This document shows, piece by piece, positions 48,846 through 60,822 of a DNA stretch of 64,000 nt. The notes under the pieces are model-generated. The model did not search any database. It was not told the DNA's origin and saw only the letters and a program-made list of their open reading frames with translations. The translations under genes and the position numbers were made by a program. Position 1 is the first letter of the stretch; every line of letters begins with the position of its first letter. This stretch comes from Hanleya hanleyi (lineage: Eukaryota; Mollusca; Polyplacophora; Lepidopleurida; Hanleyidae), in NCBI GenBank assembly GCA_036873755.1, contig JAVTVY010018791.1, positions 17,882 through 81,881 of the forward strand, read 5' to 3'.

Positions 48846-49078
48846 CACGCTTAAAACTAAAGTGTTGCAACTTACTCGTAAAGTGTTGAAATAACCCTTT
48901 AAGTGTGTCCACAGGGAAGTGTTGAAACTTACTCGTAAAGTGTTGAAATGCCCCTTCAAGTGTGTCCACAGGGAAGCCCTGTGGGTACACTTGAAAAAGG
49001 GTTATTTCCCTGTGGACACACTTAAAGGGTTATTTCAACACTTTACGAGTAAGTTTCAACACTTTAGTTTTAAGCGTG
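48846..49078. mobile_element. Hairpin MITE, 233 bp
   Basis: It starts cacgcttaaaactaaagtgt and ends acactttagttttaagcgtg. Nearly the whole length folds back, with extra copies of acttactcgtaaagtgttga and agtgtgtccacagggaag in the left arm (partial internal duplication). No coding content. Confidence 0.88.
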
Positions 49079-50518
49079 TGGATATAAATTTATTGTCTCA
49101 TTTCTACACCTCATGATAATATACACTAGTATGAATTACCATTTTACTGTTAAACGTCCTGACCGAAAAGACTTGGATTTACAAGAACGAGGACATCAGT
49201 GAACGCCTGTCCCTCTCCCACTTTCTTCGTACACCAAGTCAATTTCTACGCATAATTACCGTAAGACGTACCTATAGTTATAGAATACAAGCGCTCATTT
49301 CGAGGCCATGCAGGGGCCGATCGCTGTAGATTGTAACACGTCGTAAACTTTTCGACGGGTAAAGTAAGCACATTCAATTTGGGGGACCATTAACAACTCT
49401 CTACTACCTCCACGGGAGAGTGCGTGACATTTCTGCCACTAAAGATGTACCGTACTTCGCCATACTTTTTTTTCTTGTTTACACGCGTTACGCTGTGTTT
49501 TTCTCATCTGAAGTTCGGGTGTTTAGACCACTCGAGGTATGCTGTACACAATATGAATGGTTGTGAAAGGCGGCTTTCTTCATTTACTCGGAAATAGCCA
49601 TGTTTTAGGGATAACGAAGATTCCAGAAATTTGGGGTAACTTTGCCACCGAAGGAACTGGACATCATCAGTCGAGTTTACCAAGTTATAGTGCATCTCCG
49701 CCGTCTTAAACAATTCCACGGCTATAGTAAGATTTGATGAGGTCAACTGCAGTTGGAGTCCAGTTAAAGCATAGACCTGACCCCATCTCTTCATGCTAGT
49801 CTATGTACGGTATTCTTTTTAGCGCGAACTTCGGATCAAACGCGATTTTTAGAATGGGTTTAGCCAGTCAATCACCACAGATAACGAAACGGGTGATCGC
49901 AATCGCTTAAGGGCTGGATGGCGAGATTAGAATGTACTCATGCAGACCACCACATTTCGTCTCTCCACCCCAGGCCACCCTATCTCCCGAAACTATCAAT
50001 TCAACGGTATGTGTCTATAATCGTTAAAGTCTTCTGCAATGGATTATTCTCATTCATGGTCTTTCGGCAAGGTTATCTTTATTCAGTAACTGCTACATCC
50101 ATATCACCAATATCACCATTTGTGTTTTTGGTTGGATAGACCAGCGCCCGAATTTATGGTGTGTTTTGTTTGCAAATTCTGTCTAAGTTACGTCCTGCAA
50201 GTAAGTGTATGTTGCACTCAAGAAAGAAAAAATATTCGTTCAGGAAAATTATCCATAAATCAGGGTCTACATAATGGCGAAGTTACCCTCGGGTGGCGAA
50301 GTATTATGATCTAATACGCCTCGAAATGACCCAACTACTGGATGATGAAGTCGCCGTACAAAGTAAATGTGCCGGTCCTGGTTGGTTCGTTGATAAAAAT
50401 GAACACCTCTGAATCTGTAGAACATTCAATAAGGGCGGCTCTTACACACGGTCAAATTGTTTTTGGTAACTGTCCTGGTGTGCATGGGGAAATATGCCCA
50501 AACTAGTCAACGTCTGTC
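49079..50518. other. No gene assigned
   Basis: A minus-strand 96-codon frame at 49504-49794 has no recognisable domain. Otherwise short ORFs only. Confidence 0.35.
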
Positions 50519-50775
50519 CTAACATAATTGTAATTTCATAAATTTATCGCGTTCAAAAGCGAAGATACCAGCAAAACCTTCTTCCGGTTTGCAAATTAAC
50601 GCCAGGAATCCGTAACCCCGTGGACGACTGTCCGCAAACGAGTATGTCCAGATGCACGTTTTCAAGTTTTCAATTTCCTCAACTATGGTGGGGAAAACGG
50701 AATTATCCGCTGTGTACCTGTTTTGTGCCACCTTTTTGAATATCTCTTGACATTCAACGGCGTCAAGGTGATCAG
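50519..50775 (-). CDS. Possible terminal exon, unknown protein
   Basis: A minus-strand frame ends at a stop at 50519 and is open upstream to about 50775 (DHLDAVECQEIFKKVAQNRY, then IVEEIENLKTCIWTYSFAD and GYGFLALICKPEEGFAGIF). The amino-acid mix is that of a folded protein, and there is no Met near its start, so it would be a 3' exon. No strong acceptor is visible and no family is recognised. Confidence 0.25.
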
Positions 50776-51950
50776 ATTAAGAATGTGTTGTCCGATAACA
50801 CAGCAATGATAAATGTTTTTGTTTTTTAACTTTAATCCACTCCGAGCAGTAAATAAATCGATTGTTTGTTTTGGTGTTTGCCGCGAAGCGCAAACGACAC
50901 CGTACCTTCGAAGCAATTATACTCTCACGTGGTTATTTGTCTTAATGCCTTTCTACACATCTTAACACGATCTTTATTCTGTGTAAATTGTCTTAACTTT
51001 TGATTCCTTTGACAATAAGAGTTTAACAGTTTTACAGTTTATACAGGGTTGTCAAATAGCTGTATATACTGATGGAATATGTTTGAGCCAAACATCAACA
51101 TTCGGCTTAATACCCGGTATATAGGTGTACGGTGACGATGTAAACTGAAAGAATGTCCGATGGGACAGAATGATCTTTGAACCGATTTCTCCTGATTTGC
51201 AACTCGAATAAGACATATTTTCCTGATTAGAAACACACGATAAGGGACATCGTTTCCTGGGACATTATTTCCTTTCGCACTGGATGAATGACGTTAGAAA
51301 CTGTTAAACTCGTAAACTTTTGACCACATAAATACGATTAGATTGAGGAAGTGATTGGGGAATGATTGGGTGAACAGAGGTAGAGAGGAAGAATTGATTG
51401 AATGGAGGGAGGATGGAATGATTGGATTGCGGGAGGGAGAAATTCTTAGATGGATGGAAGGGAGGAAGTAAAAGAGTAAATGAGCGGAAATGGTATAAAA
51501 GTCATAGTAAAATGATGTTTGAATCCCTCTGTATCTTAGCAGTGAAGTATCAACAAGTGAAGCATCAATATGTCAATGCATTCCCATGATCTGTTTACAT
51601 GTCATGATGATATGATGAAATACGTTCGTATAGTTAATCAGCAAGAGACTCATACTATGCCACCAACAATGGTGCAACTGGGAGTAACAGAGCATCCCTT
51701 TACCATGATAGGCAGCGGCCCCACTGGTTGTGGGAGGACATCGTAGGTTATGTGCTAATATTGATCTCACTTCAACATGCCTCGTAGGGTGTTACATAGT
51801 CAATGACAGTTAGCCTATAAACCTACAAGTCTGACAAATACCCCATGACATCGGCGAAGGGTATTACTTCCATCCCACCCAAACCAACGTTATCGTCCTG
51901 AACGCTCTGATGGGTGAGGTAAAGCGAAAGAAGAAAAATCGCCGACCTGT
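50776..51950. other. No gene; purine-rich tract
   Basis: The part 51350-51500 is almost purely G/A with repeated gaatgattgg and gagggag blocks. Nothing else was recognised. Confidence 0.5.
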
Positions 51951-51958
51951 TTACCAAA

Positions 51959-54298
51959 TTACAAGCGTCTAGTCCGTCATTCATAATCCAGCCGTGGTCC
52001 ATTACAGAATATCCGCGTCCATAATCCAAAGACCTATTCCATATTCCATATAACAGTATTAGCACCAAATTCAAAAAGACAATCATTGTATACATAAACA
52101 TAGGCTTGTTTCCTGCAAGAGAGAAGCGGTCAACAGTTTTCAATGATGCCGGCAAGACATCATGATGTTCCAAAAATATCAAATCCGTATCGCTGATCAG
52201 TATTCTTAATCCATAATATTCGTTGTAAAGTCGTCATCTAAAGAATGATGTATCTCAGTCACGCTTTGATTGTGACTGTTCATATGAGTACCATGAGGAT
52301 CTTGAAGTACATGGGTTCATACGGCCCCTAGCCCCGGGTTAAGCGGAATTAGACACAAGTTACGAAACGTAGCGCCATAGATCTTGCACGCTACGTTGGT
52401 ATTTTGTTATCAGCATGCGATATGTATCGCCAAATTTGAGAAACTTTGAGTGGAGGCGCTGGGTGGAATAGCCCTGTTTTATAAGTTTCTGCAACAATGT
52501 TTTGTGACGTTGATTAAAATCATCACATTTAACACAGGATCTAGCAAATGCTACTAAGCGAGATATGTATACGCCATATGCAGGTCCCACTGGAATATTA
52601 CTGTCCAGAAAGGGATAGTTTACTATGTCGAAATTGTAATCATCTCCTTTTGTCATAAAGTCGACGAGAGAGAATGCCCGCTTCATTTTTATAGAGATAT
52701 AGATCTAAATATGATGTGCCTGTAGGGCTATCTGTAGTTTCCTTCAAATCCAGTGAAGGTGGATATATATCCTTCACTGCGTCATTTATATAGCGATTAT
52801 CCACAGCGAGAAGATCGTCTATATAGCGTTTGGTGAATGAGAAGGAACGGGCTTCGAATGGATCGGTTTTTGAAAGCGCCTGCATATAGTCATATTCATA
52901 AGAGAACAGATACAGGTCAGCCAACAGGGGTGCACAATTAGTACCCATTGGAATACCTATATGCTGCTGATATAGTGTGTTGCCAAATTTCACATAGATA
53001 TTTTTAATGAGAAATTCAAGCAACTCTATAAACAAAGAAACATCCCATGAATGATATCTCTTGTATGTAGTCGAGCTAAAGAATGCTTTATGGCTTCCGA
53101 CATTAATATATCTACGATCAGTTTTCTTGAACACAGATACTTTTAATGAACCTATACGGTCAATAAGGTCCTGATGAGGGATTGTAGTATAGAGAGTCGA
53201 GAAATCCCATGTGGATACATGTCTGTACGGTATGTAACCTTTAGCATCAAGTTCTTCCGTAAGACATTTTGAGTTTTTCAATATCCACATACATTCAACG
53301 CCAGAGTTCTTAGAAATAGTGGCGCAATACCTTTCCCAAAATGCTTTTACTTCCTGAAGGGCCCTCGTTAATAGGGTTGAAAGAAGCTTGGTGGTGCAGC
53401 TTCTAGAACCAGCTATGAATCTAGCTTTGTATGGTGATTTATGCATTTTGGGAGTCCAGTATATTTTTGGTATGTCGTTATGATTGGTTGGAAGACAAAT
53501 ACCTCTTTCCCTGAGAAACTTTTTGTGATTGTTAAATAAATCTTCCAGAGTAAATGCAGTTTGGGAGTAAGTAGACGTATTTGATGAAGATATGTCTACA
53601 CTCAATTCTTTAACCAGCACCTGGTAATAGTAATATTTACATATGAATATGATATTATTCGGAGCTTTGTCTGCTGGGACTATGACGAATTTACTCTGGA
53701 GATTTGCTAGAACTTCTTGCGAATTGAGGTTTCTCAGTACTTGTTTTGCTTGGGGAAGAGTTCTTCTGTCAATATGGCGGATTGTTTCAACGACCTTGCT
53801 CTTGGTGAGGTCCAGCCAATCAACGAGTACTGTAGGTCCAACTTTTTCTCGCTTAGACCAATCAATAACGTACTGTTCTAATGCAGACAGGACTATCTTC
53901 TGGTCGGCCTTCAGATTTATTCTTCTTGGCTCTCTATATTTAGGTCCTTTCATCAGGAGTAATTTCAGATCCTTATCATTCACCACATCAAGGTCACCAG
54001 TCACAATATGTGTGCATGGTGTATAGATAAAGTTCGATAATTCACAATCACAACTATAGCCTCCTGACGTGTATAAGTTCCAGTCAAACTCCTTGACAGC
54101 ATTGGAGTAATTGAATATTTTGATGGCTATAGATTTAGTACACTTATATGAAATGCAAGGAGGTTCTGTGAACTTGAAATAGTTTGGTACAGCGTTGCGT
54201 ACCTCTGGATCATTCAGGATTCGAGGTAAATTAATGATGTCCAGTCCTTTATCTAAGTAGTTGAGTTTCAAGAAAAGCCGATCTTGAGATGTTTCGAA
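51959..54298 (-). mobile_element. Naiad-type Penelope-like element, 5'-truncated copy
   Basis: Read on the minus strand it starts at ETSQDRLFLKL (54298), inside the RT-upstream region of the complete copy. It continues through the whole RT: WDFSTLYTTIPHQDL (motif A), GIPMGTNCAPLLADLYLF and YIDDLLAVDN (catalytic box, in frame here). A one-base insertion near 52655 puts the last ~100 residues in another frame (52360-52686). The ~400 bp terminal repeat follows (52359 down to 51959, ending attacaagc on the plus strand). The N-terminal GIY-YIG part is missing. This copy keeps the frame where the plus-strand copy is broken. Confidence 0.9.
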
Positions 54299-54316
54299 AA
54301 GAAATGCGATTAATAT

Positions 54317-54414
54317 CTTTAGAGATATCACCCTAAAATGTCACGAAGCATAGAAACTTGATCCAGAATCTCTTTCCTCAACAAGGCATTTAGAGATATC
54401 ACCCTAAAATGTCA
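54317..54414. repeat. 26 bp direct repeat at the 5' edge of the Naiad copy
   Basis: tttagagatatcaccctaaa plus atgtca occurs at about 54317 and again at 54389. It is next to the truncation point, so it may be insertion-associated. Confidence 0.7.
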
Positions 54415-55035
54415 GTACTTCGTTCTATTCATCCTATTGATTGACGGAAAATTCTAACGTGCGGGAGAGGATTTTTTCCTCGAAATATGTCTATATAGGC
54501 GATTAAGGTGGTAAATTTTCTAATTTACATCTTCAACATGTTAATGAGATTTTCCTTCACACAGAATGAGTTCGATTCTAACATATAATATTGCCAATGT
54601 GCAATATCTTTAATGCCAGAAAGTGTCATGATTTTTGGATACGTTGTTCCAATGTTATCCGCTAAAACCCGTCCTGTCCTATACCCACCAATCCCATGTC
54701 CCTTTCCGCCAGTTACAAAGTCTGTGGGTGGCGGATGAAACAGGAGGAAGATACTTTCATTTTATTTTCGGAAATTCTTTAATGGGCGACGGTTGAATGA
54801 CGGACTAGACGCTTGTATTGTATTATCAACAAATGAAAGTGAACAATCAAGGGAAACTGCTGGCATTTAAACGGCTCAAGATCAAGTTCCATTTAAGCAA
54901 TACAGAATATATTCATGGATACTTCAGCTAACTTGTATGAGAACTGAACTTTATATCTTGCATTGATCGTTTAACGGGAGTGCTGACTATAGTCGGGTGA
55001 AGCAGACAAGCACTTGTTGCTTCCTCGATTGGATC
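54415..55035. other. No gene; another Naiad tail end
   Basis: At about 54768-54820 there is a worn last part of the terminal repeat (ggaaattctttaatgggcga, tgacggactagacgcttgta). Nothing else was recognised. Confidence 0.5.
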
Positions 55036-55530
55036 TCAGCATTAAGTTTCTCAAATTTGGCGACACATATCCCATGCTGATAGCAAAATACGACCGTAGC
55101 GTGCAAGATCTATGGCGCTACGTTTTGTAACTTATGTCTAATTCCGCTTAACCCGGGGCTAAGGGCCGTATGAACCCATGTACTTCAAGATCCTCGTGGT
55201 GTTCATATGAAAAGTCACAATCAAAGCGTGACTGAGATACATCATTCCCTAGATGACGACTTTACAACGATTATTATGGATTAAAAATACTGATCAGCGA
55301 TACGAATTTTATATTTTTGGAACATCATGATGTCTTGTCGGCATCATTGAAAACTGTTGACCGCTTCTCTCTTGCAGGAAACTAGCCTATGTTTATGTAT
55401 ACTATGATTGTCTTTTTGAATTTGGTGCTAATACTGTTATATGGAATAGGTCTTTGGATTATGGACGCGGATATTCTTTAATGGACGACGGCTGAATTAT
55501 GAATGACGGACTAGGCGCTTATAATTAAGA
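55036..55530 (+). mobile_element. Naiad 3' fragment: last RT codons plus terminal repeat
   Basis: It starts in the last ~30 codons of the RT ORF (aagtttctcaaatttggcga), runs through the stop and carries the terminal repeat to ggactaggcgcttataatt. It is more decayed than the 57-60 kb copy, with a short deletion in the repeat (near 55442). Confidence 0.85.
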
Positions 55531-56485
55531 GATAGAACAATGTCTGACCGGTGTCAGGATAATGTGACTGGGTGAAGTATCATACCTGCACACGACATGG
55601 TTCTCCGATGAGGCAACATTATAAGAAGGCGGCATTGGGACCGCTCCATGGCATAGGTACACCGTTGTGATAGGACTGGAAATATATTAAATCCTTTTCA
55701 CTTACCCTTTAACCCATATTTATCTCTAACGCAGGTTCCACCCTAAGATTGAATCAGTATATACACCCGATTATTGTCTCGCTTTGCTTCTTTCATCCAA
55801 GAATGAAATAATAAAAGAGTGTATCGGCACATTATCGGACACGATTAGACAACCGTTTTGTTCTATTTTTCTAGTTTCGGGAGGCTGTACTGGTGTAAGA
55901 GGACTAGATGTCTCCCTAGATGCCCTGCCCGTGCCCACCCCATTGTAGGCTTCAACCCATACCCCCTAAACCGAAACTAACCTAATTAAAACAATTTATG
56001 TTTCTATACTTTACCCGAGACGAGGAGCACTTTACCCTGAACCGTCTTCTATGTCCAAACATTTAACATGGAAAGGGAGCGGACAATATGAGCCAGGCGA
56101 GGGGGCGGAAATAGTACATCGCGTCTAACGGCCGCAGAACCGCCTATCTCTTTAACATGGAAGATGTTTTCCTCGTCATATGATCTGGGAATGACATTTT
56201 GAAAGGGCGCGAAAGACGGTTTGAATGTGCGAGTCTAAAACTAGAATATCGGATCGTTTAACAGAAAACACAGTTAGCTGTGCCTTCCCTATGACAGATT
56301 AATGGACATGAAAGACGAGAACAATAAATAATGTACATATTGTTTTTATTCCTCAACATAAGACATTCACGTACATACAACAATGAAAGCTGGGCTATTT
56401 GTAATACGTTACACAGGATGTCGCCGATGAATCATCTGGGAAGAGGTATGTCTATTTCTCGGAGGAATGGCAATAGTTGCAAATC
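55531..56485. other. No gene recognised
   Basis: Unique sequence between two Naiad fragments with no recognisable coding content. Confidence 0.5.
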
Positions 56486-56489
56486 TAAT

Positions 56490-57014
56490 TGTGCACCCCC
56501 CGTTGGCTGACCTGTATCTGTTCTCTTATGAATATGACTATATGCAGGCGCTTTCAAAAACCGATCCATTCAAAGCCCGTTCCTTCTCATTCACCAAACG
56601 CTATATAGACAAATGACGCAGTGAAGGATATATATCCACCTTCACTGGATTTGAAGGAAACTACAGACAGTCCTACAGGCACATCATATTTAGATCTATA
56701 TCTCTCGCGTCGACTTTATGACAAAAGAGATGATTACAATTTCGATATCGTAAACTATCCCTTTCTGGACAGTAATATTCCAGTGGGACCTGCATATGGC
56801 GTATACATATCACGCCTAGTAGCATTTGCTAGATCCTGTGTTAAATGTGACGATTTTAATCAACATCACAAAACATTGTTGCAGAAACTTATAAAACAGG
56901 GCTACACCACCAAGCGCCTCCACTCAAAGTTTCTCAAATTTGGCGATACATATCGCATGCTGATAAAAAAAATACGAACGTAGCGTGCAAGATCTATGGC
57001 GCTACGTTTCGTAA
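56490..57014 (+). pseudogene. Naiad RT C-terminal fragment
   Basis: It begins inside the RT at the 'gcaccccc-gttggctgacct' box and ends at the RT stop (57012-57014). A 30 bp deletion between two cgctatatagac-like copies removes the end of the YIDD box. A second deletion removes the stretch before SRRLYDKR. Extra A bases after ctgataa shift the end. With the terminal repeat behind it, it forms the upstream partial copy of a head-to-tail pair, a usual arrangement for Penelope-like elements. Confidence 0.9.
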
Positions 57015-57416
57015 CTTGTGTCTAATTCCGCTTAACCCGGGGCTAGGGGCCGTATGAACCCATGTACTTCAAGATCCTCATGGTACTCATATGAACAGTC
57101 ACAATCAAGGCGTGACTGAGATACATCTTTTTTTTAGATGACGACTCTATAACGAATATTATGGATTAAGAATACTGATCAGCGATACGGATTTGATATT
57201 TTTGGAACATCATGATGTCTTACCGGCATCATTGAAAACTGTTGACCGCTTCTCTCTTGCAGGAAACAAGCCTATGTTTATGTATACTATGATTTTCTTT
57301 TTGAATTTGGTGCTAATACTGTTATATGGAATATGGAATAGGTCTTTGGATTATGGACACGGATATTCTCTAATGGACGACGGCTGAATTATGAATGACG
57401 GACCAGACGCTTGTAA
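57015..57416 (+). repeat. Naiad terminal repeat (pLTR), upstream copy
   Basis: 402 bp, a direct repeat of 60422-60822. It holds a pyrimidine tract with gcttctctcttgcag|gaaac that looks like a splice acceptor, and its last bases atgaatgacggaccagacgc contain the start codon used by the following ORF. Confidence 0.92.
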
Positions 57417-60400
57417 TTTTAACCTGTGTATGCCTGGATTCTGCTGGTGGACAAGTTGTCCCCGAGGCCGGGCCCCTGCACACCCTACACTCATAATGAA
57501 TACAACCAAAATAAATAATATTAAGACAGACCCGAGAAACCTTAGTGCAGGTTTCTCGGCCGAGTCTCTAATAGTTCGAAATGCACTAAGACCTTTTTCA
57601 ATCCAAATGACAGATATATTTCTGACAGCAAAGCAAGGCCACGACATCAAACCTTGTAATATTGCGCTTGATGATTGTTTAGCACCGAATTCTACATGTA
57701 ATAATTTCAAAATTTCTAAGTGTGGACATCGTGGATGTCTCACGTGTCCACTCTTTAATACTTCAGCTTCATTTAGTTCCGCGTTAACTGGTAACTCATA
57801 TTCTGTTAACTCGTATGTTGATCTCAGTTGTTCTACTACAAACTGTATTTATTTAGTTTCCTGTAAGAAGTGTGGTCAACAGTATGTTGGCAAGACCACC
57901 CAAAGACTCCATCTTAGGGTGAACGGTCACAGAAAATCCGTTAGGAAAAAGCAATTGCTTATAGGTAAACATTTTTCTGGACCCGACCACGGCTGGGACA
58001 ACTTTAGTATTCAGGTCATAGACGTCGTCTATCCATCTACTAAGGATTCCCCTTTTGGATTTGAGAGAAAAATCCGAGAGCGGGAATTATTCTGGATGCT
58101 AGAACTTGGATCAGTGTTTCCGTTTGGTTTAAATGATAATGTCAGGGGGTTCGGCAATGCTACAAACCGCCGTTCAAATATATCCAACATTACCCAACTA
58201 TTTAAACCCCATCAACGGAGACAACGCAGCCATGGTTGGCGAAAGTTTAATAGTTCGATGATTCACGATCATATCACTTTAAATTACTTAGTGGGTTTGA
58301 CTAACACACCCAATAGTATACATAGTTTACGTACAGTTCTGTATGCATTACCTCTGAGAGCTTTAGATCAAATAGCCAGAGATATACAACAATCTGCGTC
58401 TTCAGCAAATATAATACCATCAAAAATCATTAAAGTATGTCAAGATATAGCTTATTTTCGGTTGTATCGTCCAGTGAACATAATCGAAACATCTCAAGAT
58501 CGGCTTTTCTTGAAACTCGACTACTTAGATAAAGGACTGGACATCATTAATTTACCTCGAATCCTGAATGATCCAGAGGTACGCAACGCTGTACCAAACT
58601 ATTTTAAGTTCACAGAACCTCCTCGTATTTCATATAATTACACTAAATCTATAGCCACCAAAATATTCAATTACTCCAATGCTGTCAGGGAATTTGACTG
58701 GAACTTATACACGTCAGGAGGCTATAGTTGTGATTGTGAATTGTCGAACTTTATCTATACACCATGCCAACATATTGTGACTGGTGGCCTTGATGTGGTG
58801 AGTGATAAGGATCTGAAATTACTCCTGATGAAAGGACCTAAATATAGAGAGCCGAGAAGAATAAATCTGAAGGCAGACCAGAAGATAGTCCTCTCTGCAT
58901 TAGAACAGTACGTTATTGATTGGTTTAAGCGAGAAAAAGTTAAACCTACAGTACTCGCTGATTGGCTGGACCTCACCAAGAACAAGGTCCTTGAAACAAT
59001 CCGCCATATTGACAGAAATACTCTTCCCCAAGCAAAACAAGTACTGAGAAACCTCAATTCGCAAGAAGTTCTAGCAAATCTCCAGAGTAAATTCGTCATA
59101 GTACCAGTAGACAAAGCTCCGAATAATATAATATTCATATGTAAATATTACTATTACCAGGTGCTGGTTAAAGAATTGAGTGTAGACATATCTTCATCAA
59201 ACACGTCTACTTACTCCCAAACTGCATTTACTCTGGAAGATTTATTTAACAATCACAACAAGTTTCTCAGGGAAAGAGGTATTTGTCTTCCAACCAATCA
59301 TAACGACATACCAAAGATATACTGGACTCCTAAAATGCATAAATCACCATACATAGCTAGATTCATAGCTGGTTCTAGAAGTTGCACCACCAAGCTTCTT
59401 TCAACCCTATTGACGAGGGCCCTTCAGGAGGTAAAAGCATTTTGGGAAAGGTATTGCGCCACTATTTCTAAGAACTCTGGGGTTGAATGTATGTGGATAT
59501 TGAAAAACTCAAAATGTCTCACGGAAGAACTTGATGCTAAAGGCCCCATACCGTACAGACATGTATCCACATGGGATTTCTCGACTCTCTATATTACAAT
59601 CCCTCATCAGGACCTTATTGACCGTATAAGTTCATTAATAGTATCTGTGTTCAAGAAAACTGACCGTAGATATATTAATGTCGGAAGTCATAAAGCATTC
59701 TTTAGCTCGACTACATACAAGAGATATCATTCATGGGATGTTTCTTTGTTTATAGAGTTGCTTGAATTTCTCATTAAAAATATCTATGTGAAATTTGGCA
59801 ACACAATATATCAGCAACATATAGGTATTCCAATGGGTACTAATTGTGCACCCCTGTTGGCTGACTTGTATCTGTTCTCTTATGAATATGACTATATGCA
59901 GGCGCTTTCAAAAAACCGATCCATTCAAAGCCCGTTCCTTCTCATTCACCAAACGCTATATAGACGATCTTCTCGCTGTGGATAATCGCTATATAAATGA
60001 AACAGTGAAGGATATATATCCACCTTCACTGGATTTGAAGGAAACTACAGATAGCCCTACAGGCACATCTTATTTAGATCTCTATCTCTACAAAAATGAA
60101 GCGGGCATTCTCTCTCGTCGACTTTATGACAAAAGAGATGATTACAATTTCGACATCGTAAACTATCCCTATCTGGAAAGCAATATTCCAGTGAGACCTG
60201 CATATGGCGTATACATATCTCGCTTAGTAGCATTTGCTAGATCCTGTGTTAAATGTGATGATTTTAATCAACGTCACAAAACATTGTTGCAGAAACTTAT
60301 AAAACAGGGCTATTCCACCAAGCGCCTCCACTCAAAATTTCTCAAATTTGGCGATACATATCGCATGCTGATAGCAAAGTACGAACGTAGCGTGCAAGAT

Positions 60401-60421
60401 CTATGGTGCTACGTTTCGTAA
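57391..60421 (+). CDS. Naiad-type Penelope-like GIY-YIG/RT protein, one frameshift
   Basis: The ORF starts with the ATG at 57391, inside the terminal repeat. Residues ~86-119 are Cys-rich (SKCGHRGCLTC), like a zinc-binding linker. Residues ~150-255 are a GIY-YIG endonuclease (IYLVSCKKCGQQYVGKTTQR, then a conserved FxxE-like ERELFWMLELG). The RT follows, with motif A WDFSTLYITIPHQD at ~728 and GIPMGTNCAPLLADLYLF at ~812. An endonuclease placed before the RT is the permuted order described for Naiad elements. In gcgctttcaaaaaacc (about 59930) six A replace five in the minus-strand copy, so the frame shifts just before YIDDLLAVDN, which continues in the other frame to the stop at 60421. The shift may be a real lesion or a homopolymer error. 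The product would nick DNA and prime reverse transcription from it. Confidence 0.92.
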
Positions 60422-60822
60422 CTTGTGTCTAATTCCGCTTAACCCGGGGCTAGGGGCCGTATGAACACATGTACTTCAATATCCTCATGGTGCTCATATG
60501 AACAGGCACAATCAAAGCGTGACGGAGATACATCTTTTTTTGGATAACGACTCTAAAACGAATATTACGGATTAAGAATACTGATCAGCGATACGGATTT
60601 GATATTTTTGGAACATCATGATGTCTTGCCGGCATCATTGAAAACTGTTGACCGCTTCTCTCTTGCAGGAACAAGCCTATGTTTATGTATACTATGATTG
60701 TTTTTTTTAATTTGGTGCTAATACTGTTATATGGAAAATGGAATAGGTCTTCGGATTATGGACGCGGATATTCTCTAATGGACGACGGCTGGATTATGAA
60801 TGACGGACTAGACGCTTGTAAT
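60422..60822 (+). repeat. Naiad terminal repeat (pLTR), downstream copy
   Basis: Nearly identical to 57015-57416, ending ggactagacgcttgta. The sequence then passes directly into the tandem array unit (ttcaaactaagctcacaat), so the element is inserted at the array edge. Few differences between the two repeats suggest a recent insertion. Confidence 0.92.

Noticed and set aside
53643..54026. 127-codon ORF antisense to the Naiad RT (and its twin at 58755-59138).
   Set aside because: The two are the same shadow in two copies of the element and carry no independent signal.
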